Assembly: GCA_024710825.1 (NCBI GenBank)
Contig: JANJUA010000242.1
Location: 1-5,008, forward strand
Source of the DNA: Solirubrobacteraceae bacterium
GTDB lineage: Bacteria > Actinomycetota > Thermoleophilia > Solirubrobacterales > Solirubrobacteraceae
Reading direction: 5' to 3'
DNA: 5,008 nt
The notes below the pieces were generated by a model, which worked only from the letters and a program-made list of their open reading frames with translations, ran no database searches and was not told where the DNA came from. Below are positions 1 through 4,069 of this stretch, in pieces. The translations under genes and the position numbers were made by a program. Position 1 is the first letter of the stretch, and each line of letters opens with the position of its first letter.

Positions 1-18
1 GACGACGGACACCGAGCG

Positions 19-375
19 TCAGTAGCGCCCGCTGAGGTAGTCCCAGACGCGGCGCAGACGGTCGGCCAGCCGGCTGGCCTCGAGGTCCTCAGGGTCGACG
101 TCCAGCGCCGCCGGGCTCGCGGACGGCTCGTGCAGGTCCGCGACGGGGACCTTAAGGACGACGCCGCGCTCGTGAAGCTCGCCGATCTGCGGCGCGTCGG
201 CGAACCGGTGCCCGCCCGGGCCGGTGCGCGTGTCGACGACGATCCCGTCGAAGACGTCCTCCGCGTCGACCGCGAGCACGTGGTCGACGACGCCGACCTG
301 CTCGCCGGAGGCGTCGTAGACGGGGGTGCCCTCGTCGAGCGCGAGGTACGAGGTGGGCGGTCCGAGATCGGGCAT
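19..375 (-). CDS. PRC-barrel-like domain protein, small
   Basis: This 118-residue soluble protein has no signal peptide or membrane segment. Residues 14-48 read like the start of a PRC-barrel: DEGTPVYDASGEQVGVVDHV has the typical 'property of the residue, Gly-Glu-x-[VI]-G-x-[VI]' pattern, followed by an acidic strand and FDGIVVDT. A second strand pair (GVVLKVPVADLHEP, about residues 71-84) fits the end of the barrel. A charged helical tail rich in Asp, Glu, Leu and Arg then ends in VWDYLSGRY. PRC-barrels in small stand-alone proteins are usually of unknown function; the fold is related to RimM and photosynthetic reaction centre H subunit domains, so I infer no specific role. The ATG at 375 has no Shine-Dalgarno but lies 7 nt after a TATCCT box on the minus strand (388-383), which fits a leaderless mRNA. 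It is divergent from the dehydrogenase gene. A different small beta-barrel domain is possible. Confidence 0.72.
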   Translation of the reverse strand: MPDLGPPTSYLALDEGTPVYDASGEQVGVVDHVLAVDAEDVFDGIVVDTRTGPGGHRFADAPQIGELHERGVVLKVPVADLHEPSASPAALDVDPEDLEASRLADRLRRVWDYLSGRY

Positions 376-382
376 GGACGCG

Positions 383-388
383 AGGATA
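383..388 (-). promoter_or_regulatory. Candidate -10 box (TATCCT) for a leaderless transcript
   Basis: On the minus strand TATCCT matches the actinobacterial TANNNT -10 pattern and ends 7 nt before the ATG at 375. No purine-rich ribosome binding site is present between them. A transcript starting at or next to the ATG would be leaderless. No clear -35 hexamer is visible, which is common for such promoters. This is inference from spacing only. Confidence 0.4.
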
Positions 389-393
389 CGACG

Positions 394-412
394 CCAAGCG
401 CCGCGCGCTTGG
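394..412. repeat. Perfect inverted repeat, 8-bp arms with 3-nt centre
   Basis: CCAAGCGC (394-401) and GCGCTTGG (405-412) are exact reverse complements around CGC. The site lies in the divergent gap, just upstream of the putative -10 box for the minus-strand PRC-barrel gene. It could be a regulator binding site serving either gene, or simply a GC-rich chance palindrome. A terminator role is unlikely, because no gene ends here. Confidence 0.55.
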
Positions 413-424
413 GACCGGGCTCGT

Positions 425-430
425 TACGCT
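425..430 (+). promoter_or_regulatory. Candidate -10 box (TACGCT) for the dehydrogenase gene
   Basis: TACGCT fits TANNNT and would place the transcription start near 437, inside the inverted repeat at 433-454. A protein bound there would block initiation. No good -35 hexamer is visible at 17-18 bp spacing, so this is a weak call. Confidence 0.3.
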
Positions 431-432
431 GG

Positions 433-454
433 TCGTTGACTCGCCAGTCAACGA
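433..454. promoter_or_regulatory. Candidate operator: inverted repeat with 9-bp arms, TetR-like
   Basis: TCGTTGACT (433-441) and AGTCAACGA (446-454) are exact reverse complements with a 4-nt CGCC spacer. The core TTGACT-N4-AGTCAA has the dyad shape typical of TetR-family operators, a family that often controls acyl-CoA metabolism genes in actinobacteria. It ends two bases before the ribosome binding site and probably covers the transcription start of the dehydrogenase gene, so repression is the likely effect. As RNA, the same bases could form a 9-bp hairpin beside the ribosome binding site, an alternative way to control translation. No regulator gene is in the window. Confidence 0.62.
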
Positions 455-456
455 TG

Positions 457-462
457 AGGAGA
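457..462 (+). promoter_or_regulatory. Ribosome binding site deciding the GTG start at 469
   Basis: GAGGAGA lies six nt upstream of the GTG at 469, ideal Shine-Dalgarno spacing. It selects this GTG over the in-frame ATG at 454, which would itself overlap the end of the inverted repeat and has no ribosome binding site. Confidence 0.75.
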
Positions 463-468
463 ACAAGG

Positions 469-1263
469 GTGCAGGAAAGGGTTGCAGTCGTGGGGTCCGG
501 CGCGATCGCGTGCGGCCTCGCGGCGACCGCGGCGGCCGGCGGCGACGTCGTGCTGTGGGCGCGGTCGGACGGCTCGGCGGAGCGGGCGCGCGCGACGGTC
601 GCCAAGGTGTGCGGCAAGCTCGAGCGCGCGGAGGACGCCGAGCGCGTATCCGTGGCGACCGACCTCGCCGCCGTCGCCGGCGCGACGATCGTCGTGGAGG
701 CGATCGTCGAGGACCTCTCGGAGAAGTCCGAGCTGCTGAGGGAGGTGGTAGGCCATGTCAACGGAGACACGCTGCTGGCGACCACGACCTCGTCCCTGTC
801 GGTGGAGGCGCTCGCCGCCGCCAGCGGCCAGCCGGAGCGGTTCGTCGGCCTGCACGTCTTCAACCCCGTGCCGAAGATGCAGCTCGTCGAGCTGGCGTTC
901 CCGGCCGCCGCGACCGAGGACACCCGTCGCCGGGCGCGCGCGCTGTGCGTGGCGCTGGGCAAGGAGGCGGTCGAGGTCCCGGACCTGCCGGGCTTCGTCG
1001 TCAACCGCCTGCTGTTCCCGTTCCTCTTCTCCGCGGTGACGCTGCTGGAGGAGACCGGGCTCGAGCCGAAGGCGGTCGACACCTGCATGCGGCTCGGCGC
1101 CGGGCACCCGATGGGGCCTCTGGCGCTGCTGGACTACGTCGGGCTGGATGTCGCCACGGCGATCGGGGAGACGATCGGCACGCCGATCCCGGCCACGGTC
1201 GAGCGGCTGATCGCCGAGGGAGCGCTGGGCAAGAAGTCCGGGCGCGGCTTCTACGAGTACTAG
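469..1263 (+). CDS. 3-hydroxyacyl-CoA (3-hydroxybutyryl-CoA) dehydrogenase
   Basis: This enzyme should oxidise 3-hydroxyacyl-CoA to 3-oxoacyl-CoA, or reduce it in the reverse direction, in the cytoplasm. Pathways could be beta-oxidation, phenylacetate-type degradation or butanoate metabolism. The 264-residue protein is a little shorter than the usual 280-290. Its N-terminal Rossmann domain begins VAVVGSGAIACGLA (residues 5-18), and the family signature GLHVFNPVPKM is at 127-137. By spacing from human HADH (Ser137, His158, Glu170, Asn208), the catalytic residues are Ser108, His129, Glu141 and Asn179, all present. The C-terminal helical domain includes GHPMGPLALLDYVGLD and ends GKKSGRGFYEY, as is typical. 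Two oddities: the glycine loop has Ile-Ala where Met-Gly is usual, and the second strand ends LWARSD with no acidic residue at the expected NAD ribose position. Substrate chain length cannot be read from the sequence. It is monocistronic, with a strong ribosome binding site and a palindromic operator candidate upstream. Confidence 0.93.
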   Translation: MQERVAVVGSGAIACGLAATAAAGGDVVLWARSDGSAERARATVAKVCGKLERAEDAERVSVATDLAAVAGATIVVEAIVEDLSEKSELLREVVGHVNGDTLLATTTSSLSVEALAAASGQPERFVGLHVFNPVPKMQLVELAFPAAATEDTRRRARALCVALGKEAVEVPDLPGFVVNRLLFPFLFSAVTLLEETGLEPKAVDTCMRLGAGHPMGPLALLDYVGLDVATAIGETIGTPIPATVERLIAEGALGKKSGRGFYEY

Positions 1264-1266
1264 ATC

Positions 1267-1301
1267 AGGGGCCCGCCTCCGAGGTGAGGGGCCCGCCTCC
1301 G
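1267..1301. repeat. Two-copy direct repeat, 20-bp period
   Basis: AGGGGCCCGCCTCCG occurs at 1267-1281 and again at 1287-1301, with identical 15-bp cores. The copies start just after the dehydrogenase stop codon, in the convergent gap. The second copy runs into CCGCC-TCC-GGCGG (1293-1305), a small hairpin. It is most simply a local slippage duplication; a part in transcript ending is possible. Confidence 0.7.
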
Positions 1302-1315
1302 GCGGCGAGAACTCT

Positions 1316-1348
1316 CGAGGCTGCCGCACACCGCGCGGCGCCGCCTCG
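1316..1348. terminator. GC-rich hairpin, possible bidirectional terminator
   Basis: CGAGGC (1316-1321) pairs with GCCTCG (1343-1348), and inside it GCCGC (1323-1327) pairs with GCGGC (1335-1339) around a 7-nt loop; a 1-nt/3-nt internal loop separates the two stems. It sits between two convergent genes, the dehydrogenase and the ABC permease, where a two-way terminator is expected. There is no U-tract on either strand, so it is not a classical intrinsic terminator, and in DNA this rich in GC such stems can arise by chance. Confidence 0.38.
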
Positions 1349-1364
1349 GCACCCTCAGGGCGCT

Positions 1365-2090
1365 CTACGTCACGTCGCGAGCGCGGTCGGCCAGCACGGC
1401 GGCCGCGCTCAGCACCAGCACCCAGGCGAGCAGCACCAGGCCGCCCGCCACCTGCGATAGGCCGTCGTCGATCTGCATGCTCGGCAGCAGCGACGACGTC
1501 GCGCCGCTGACGGTGAACCTGCCGACGCTCGGCACCAGTCCGATCAGCGTCGACTCCAGGATGAACAGCCAGGCCAGCGCGCCGACGACGGCCGCCACCT
1601 GGTTGCGGATCAGCGCGCCGACGGCGACGCCGAGCGCCGCGGAGAGCGCACAGGCCAGCGCGCCGAGGCCCGTCATCTCCAGCAGGTCGCCGGCGCCGGG
1701 CGCCGCGCCCGGCTCCCCCGACACCAGGGTCAGCCCGATCGCCGCGGCGACGATCTGGATCAGCACGGCGAACAGCACCCCGGCGGCCGCGTAGGCCAGC
1801 AGCTTCGACAGCGTCGCGCGGACGCGGTCGGGGACGATGAGGAACGTCGACGTGATCGTCCCGTGGCGGTGCTCGCCGGTCGCGCCCACCACGCCGAAGA
1901 TGATGAGGATCGTGGCGATGACCCCCGAGCTCTCGATGGCGTTGCGCTTGTCCTCGGTCGTCGACGGGTCGTCGAGCAGCGAGACGAGCGTCACGATCGT
2001 CACCACGAGCAGCAGCGAGATCAGCGCGAAGCCCAGCGCGGTCCGCGTCGTGCGGAGCTTGATGAGCTCGGCGCGCAGCAGGCCGGTCAC
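1365..2090 (-). CDS. ABC-2 type exporter permease subunit
   Basis: This 241-residue integral membrane protein should form the channel partner of the ATPase encoded just upstream. A basic N-terminal amphipathic stretch (LLRAELIKLRTTRTA) is the typical ABC-2 'elbow' start. About six hydrophobic segments follow, near residues 18-39, 56-70, 97-120, 138-160, 165-187 and 212-235. GEHRHGTIT at 72-80 matches the E-x-R-x-G-T motif seen after the second segment in this permease group. The GTG start overlaps the ATPase stop as GTGA, so the two are translationally coupled and the permease needs no ribosome binding site of its own. Its frame remains open far upstream inside the ATPase gene, but that part is out-of-frame shadow with no permease character. 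The transported substrate (drug, peptide antibiotic or lipid) cannot be deduced. Confidence 0.92.
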   Translation of the reverse strand: MTGLLRAELIKLRTTRTALGFALISLLLVVTIVTLVSLLDDPSTTEDKRNAIESSGVIATILIIFGVVGATGEHRHGTITSTFLIVPDRVRATLSKLLAYAAAGVLFAVLIQIVAAAIGLTLVSGEPGAAPGAGDLLEMTGLGALACALSAALGVAVGALIRNQVAAVVGALAWLFILESTLIGLVPSVGRFTVSGATSSLLPSMQIDDGLSQVAGGLVLLAWVLVLSAAAVLADRARDVT

Positions 2091-2980
2091 CGCTCGCCCC
2101 CGGTCAGCCGCAGGAAGACGTCCTCGAGCGAGGCGCGCTCCTCGTAGAGCGCGTGCAGCGCGACGCCCTGCGCGAGCGCGGCGGCGCCGATCGCGGGCGC
2201 GTCGAGGTTGCGGACCCGCAGCCAGCCGTCGTTGCGCTCGACGTCGCCGCCGGTGGCCTCGAGCGCCGCAGTGAGCGCCCCGAGCTCGCCCGCCCGCACG
2301 ATCACGGCGGCCGCCTCGCCGCCGCTGAGCCTCTCCACCGGGCCCTGGTCGACGAGACGCCCCCTCGCGATGACGACCACGTCGTCGGCGGTCTGGGCGA
2401 CCTCGGAGAGCACGTGGCTGGATACGAGCACCGTGCGGCCCTCCTTGGCGAGGCCCCGGAGGGTCTCGCGCAGCCAGCGGATGCCCTGCGGGTCCAGGCC
2501 GTTGGCGGGCTCGTCGAGGATGAGGATCGCGGGGTCGCCGAGCAGCGCCGCCGCGAGATGCAGGCGCTGGCGCATGCCCATCGAGTAGCCGCCGACGCGG
2601 CGGGCTCCGGCCTTCTCGTCGAGGTCGACGATGCGCAGCACCTCGTCGGCGCGCGACATCGGCAGGCGCGCCATCGCGCACAGCGCGCGCAGGTGGTCGC
2701 GGCCCGAGCGGCCGGGGTGGAAGCCCGCGGCCTCGAGCGAGGCGCCGACGGTGCCGGCGGGGTCGTCGAGCTGGTCGTAGGGCTTGCCCTGGACGACGGC
2801 ACGGCCCGAGGTGGCCCCGGCCAGGCCGAGCACGATCCGCAGCGTCGTCGTCTTCCCGGCCCCGTTGGGTCCGAGGAATCCGGTGACGGCGCCCTCGCGC
2901 ACGGAGAAGCTGAGATCGTCGATGGCGGTGACGGCGCCGAAGCGCTTCGTCAGGCCCTCGACTTCGATGGCGGCACCCAC
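2087..2980 (-). CDS. ABC exporter ATP-binding protein, BcrA/drug-efflux-like
   Basis: This 297-residue cytoplasmic ATPase powers the permease that follows. Seen in order: Walker A GPNGAGKT (37-44), the Q-loop region around GASLEAAGFHPGRSGRDHL (79-97) with Glu83 in place of Gln, signature YSMGMRQR (132-139) instead of LSGGQ, Walker B ILILDEP (152-158) with the D-loop NGLDP, and the H-switch His189 in VLVSSH. The signature and Q-loop variants are usual in the BcrA/antibiotic and Na+ exporter group rather than defects. The extra C-terminal part (about 215-297) is the accessory domain common in these exporters. The GTG at 2980 has no Shine-Dalgarno, but a TAGCCT box ends 9 nt upstream on the minus strand, so the operon mRNA may be leaderless. 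It is divergent from the secreted protein gene. An immunity or multidrug role is typical of the family but not shown here. Confidence 0.95.
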   Translation of the reverse strand: MGAAIEVEGLTKRFGAVTAIDDLSFSVREGAVTGFLGPNGAGKTTTLRIVLGLAGATSGRAVVQGKPYDQLDDPAGTVGASLEAAGFHPGRSGRDHLRALCAMARLPMSRADEVLRIVDLDEKAGARRVGGYSMGMRQRLHLAAALLGDPAILILDEPANGLDPQGIRWLRETLRGLAKEGRTVLVSSHVLSEVAQTADDVVVIARGRLVDQGPVERLSGGEAAAVIVRAGELGALTAALEATGGDVERNDGWLRVRNLDAPAIGAAALAQGVALHALYEERASLEDVFLRLTGGER

Positions 2981-2989
2981 AGCCGCGGC

Positions 2990-2995
2990 AGGCTA
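2990..2995 (-). promoter_or_regulatory. Candidate -10 box (TAGCCT) for the ABC operon
   Basis: On the minus strand TAGCCT fits TANNNT, 9 nt before the GTG at 2980, with no ribosome binding site in between. The overlapping TATAGC (2997-2992) is an alternative box. On the plus strand the same bases read TATAGG (2994-2999), which could serve the secreted protein gene, so the two promoters may share this AT-containing patch. Confidence 0.4.
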
Positions 2996-3001
2996 TAGGG
3001 T

Positions 3002-3017
3002 TGCCTGCAAACAGGCA
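3002..3017. repeat. Inverted repeat, possible operator in divergent gap
   Basis: TGCCTG (3002-3007) and CAGGCA (3012-3017) are exact reverse complements with a CAAA spacer. A third copy of the half-site, CAGGC, is at 2989-2993, on the other side of the TATA patch. The arrangement would let one regulator affect both the ABC operon and the secreted protein gene. In RNA it would form a short 5' hairpin ahead of the secreted protein's ribosome binding site. Function is unproven. Confidence 0.42.
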
Positions 3018-3025
3018 TGTCTACC

Positions 3026-3034
3026 GAGGAGAGG
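3026..3034 (+). promoter_or_regulatory. Ribosome binding site deciding the ATG start at 3037
   Basis: GAGGAGAGG is a strong purine tract with its AGGAG core 5 nt from the ATG at 3037. It rules out the in-frame TTG at 3001, which would also put charged residues ahead of the signal peptide and translate the inverted repeat. Confidence 0.75.
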
Positions 3035-3036
3035 CC

Positions 3037-3804
3037 ATGCTGAAGGATGCGATCGTCGTGCTCGCCGTCGCCGCCGCAGCCGCGGCGACCGCCGCCGCGG
3101 CGCCTGCCCAGCAGCCGCAGGTCAACGGCTACGAGGTGTACGGAGACGTCATGCCCAACCGGGTGGGGACGCCGAGCAGGCCGCTCCCGGTGGGGCTGAA
3201 GGTCAACTACCGCGCGACGGAGGCCTCCGGCCTGCGGCCCAAGCCCGTCAAGCGCTACAGCATCGCGATCTACGGCGGCCGGGAGAACACGAACCTGTTC
3301 CCCGCCTGCCCCGCGGAGATCATCAACGACGACCTGGACGTCAAGCGCTGTCCGAAGGGCTCGCTGATCGGGACCGGGACGCTGAACGCGGTCGCCGGCT
3401 CGACCGTGAATCCGCAGGACGTCCAGATCCGCTGCAAGGTCCCCGTGCGGATCTACAACGGGGGGCGCGAGCGGGCGTCGATCTACATGGTCACCTATCA
3501 GCCGGCGTGCCCGGTCGCGATCAACCAGGCCATCTCCGCCCGCTACGTCGACGCGTTCGGCGGCAGGGGGCGCGCGATGCAGTTCGAGGTCCCGCACAAC
3601 CTCCTGCACCCGATACCGGGCCTCTCGATCGCCGTCATGACGATGGAGACGAACCTGCCGCGCAAGACGCGCAGGGTGCGCGGCAGGACCCGCGGGTACT
3701 TCGAGTCCACCCGGCCGTGCTCGCGCGGCACGCGCTGGGGAGAGATCGAGTTCGTCACCGAGGACGGCGACACGGCACGGGAGCGCTACGTCAAGCCCTG
3801 CTGA
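3037..3804 (+). CDS. Secreted protein of unknown function, six cysteines
   Basis: This 255-residue protein has a clear Sec signal peptide: MLKD, then a hydrophobic Val/Ala-rich stretch (residues 5-22), with a likely cut after APA (Ala24), leaving an N-terminal Gln-Gln. There is no lipobox and no later membrane segment, so it should be exported and soluble or wall-associated. The mature part contains VNGYEVYGDVMPNRVGT, ASGLRPKPVKRYSI, CPKGSLIGTGTLN (105-117), CPVAINQAISARYVD (158-172), VPHNLLHPIPGLS and RTRGYFES. Cysteines at 91, 105, 133, 158, 228 and 255 are even in number and could form three disulfides. From memory, similar proteins with CPKGSLIGTG, LLHPVPG and GYF-x-S motifs occur in several copies in Solirubrobacterales-type genomes, annotated only as hypothetical; this needs a search. 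The predicted beta-rich character (alternating short strands, Pro and Gly turns) is inference. I assign no function. It is monocistronic, with a strong ribosome binding site. Confidence 0.82.
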   Translation: MLKDAIVVLAVAAAAAATAAAAPAQQPQVNGYEVYGDVMPNRVGTPSRPLPVGLKVNYRATEASGLRPKPVKRYSIAIYGGRENTNLFPACPAEIINDDLDVKRCPKGSLIGTGTLNAVAGSTVNPQDVQIRCKVPVRIYNGGRERASIYMVTYQPACPVAINQAISARYVDAFGGRGRAMQFEVPHNLLHPIPGLSIAVMTMETNLPRKTRRVRGRTRGYFESTRPCSRGTRWGEIEFVTEDGDTARERYVKPC

Positions 3805-3826
3805 GCGCCCGCGGCCGAACCCGCCG

Positions 3827-4057
3827 CTAGAGATCGTCGATCGCCTCGGCGAGCCGGCGGTCGAGGTCGGTCACCCGGCCCTCGGAATGGGTGCTCAGCG
3901 TCAGGCGGAGCTTGTTCCAGCCGTGCAGCAGGATGTCCGGGTGATGGCCGTGCAGCTCGGCGAGCCGGCCGACCCCGTTGACGAACGCCAGCGCCGCCGC
4001 GAAGTCGGGAAACTCGTAGTCCTGCACCAGCGCGTCGCCGTCCTCTCGCCAAGCCAT
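3827..4057 (-). CDS. Pterin-4a-carbinolamine dehydratase (short form)
   Basis: The enzyme dehydrates 4a-hydroxytetrahydrobiopterin to quinonoid dihydrobiopterin, recycling the cofactor of aromatic amino acid hydroxylases; some homologues act in other pterin or molybdopterin settings. The active-site pattern [EDKH]-x3-H-[HN]-[PCS]-x5,6-[YWF]-x9-[HW]-x8,15-D is complete: Glu34, His38, His39, Pro40, Trp47, His57, Asp66. YEFPDFAAALAFVNGVGRLAE before it and the GRVTDLD...A end after it are typical. At 76 residues it is shorter than the usual 95-105; the N-terminal helix that normally precedes the conserved Trp is missing, and Trp is residue 3 here. GGGGGACAGG just upstream can act as ribosome binding site for the ATG at 4057. 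The only nearby upstream ATG (4096) adds 13 residues (MGHERHDPHGGQV) that do not look like the missing helix. No hydroxylase gene is in view. It starts 12 bp from the divergent BtuF-like gene. Confidence 0.92.
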   Translation of the reverse strand: MAWREDGDALVQDYEFPDFAAALAFVNGVGRLAELHGHHPDILLHGWNKLRLTLSTHSEGRVTDLDRRLAEAIDDL

Positions 4058-4062
4058 AACCT
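4057..4062 (+). promoter_or_regulatory. Candidate -10 box (TAACCT) for the BtuF-like gene
   Basis: TAACCT fits TANNNT and ends 7 nt before the GTG at 4070. The bases between (GTCCCCC) cannot pair with the anti-Shine-Dalgarno, so a leaderless mRNA is the natural reading. The box overlaps the first base of the divergent dehydratase start codon. No clear -35 hexamer is visible. Confidence 0.42.
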
Positions 4063-4069
4063 GTCCCCC

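Noticed and set aside
2..25. Possible plus-strand gene end (TTDTERQ then TAG at 23-25)
   Set aside because: Seven codons are too few to support a gene, and it would overlap the end of the PRC-barrel gene by 7 nt. It is possible but cannot be judged from this window.
130..468. Upstream extension of the dehydrogenase frame to an ATG at 130
   Set aside because: It runs antisense through the PRC-barrel gene and the palindromic gap, and its residues (Arg/Val/Asp/Gly-rich) have no family character. The GTG at 469 has the ribosome binding site and begins directly at the Rossmann strand.
448..1329. 293-residue minus-strand open frame opposite the dehydrogenase
   Set aside because: Its composition is Arg/Gln/His/Asp-rich low complexity, as expected for the complement of a GC-rich gene, with no domain or ribosome binding site.
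2315..2345. ATPase signature and Q-loop variants as signs of a broken ABC protein
   Set aside because: YSMGMRQR and Glu in the Q-loop are normal in the BcrA-like exporter group, and Walker A, Walker B and the H-switch are intact.
2091..2681. N-terminal extension of the permease frame inside the ATPase gene
   Set aside because: The translated part is Arg/Gly/Ala-rich shadow of the ATPase codons. The GTG at 2090 overlapping the ATPase stop is the coupled start.
2153..2998. Plus-strand open frame opposite the ABC ATPase
   Set aside because: It is antisense to a protein with every ABC motif intact, and has an Ala/Arg/Asp/His-rich composition typical of shadow frames.
3805..3826. Terminator between the secreted protein and dehydratase genes
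   Set aside because: The gap is only 22 bp, and holds just a short CCGCGG-type self-complementary stretch with no usable loop or U-tract.
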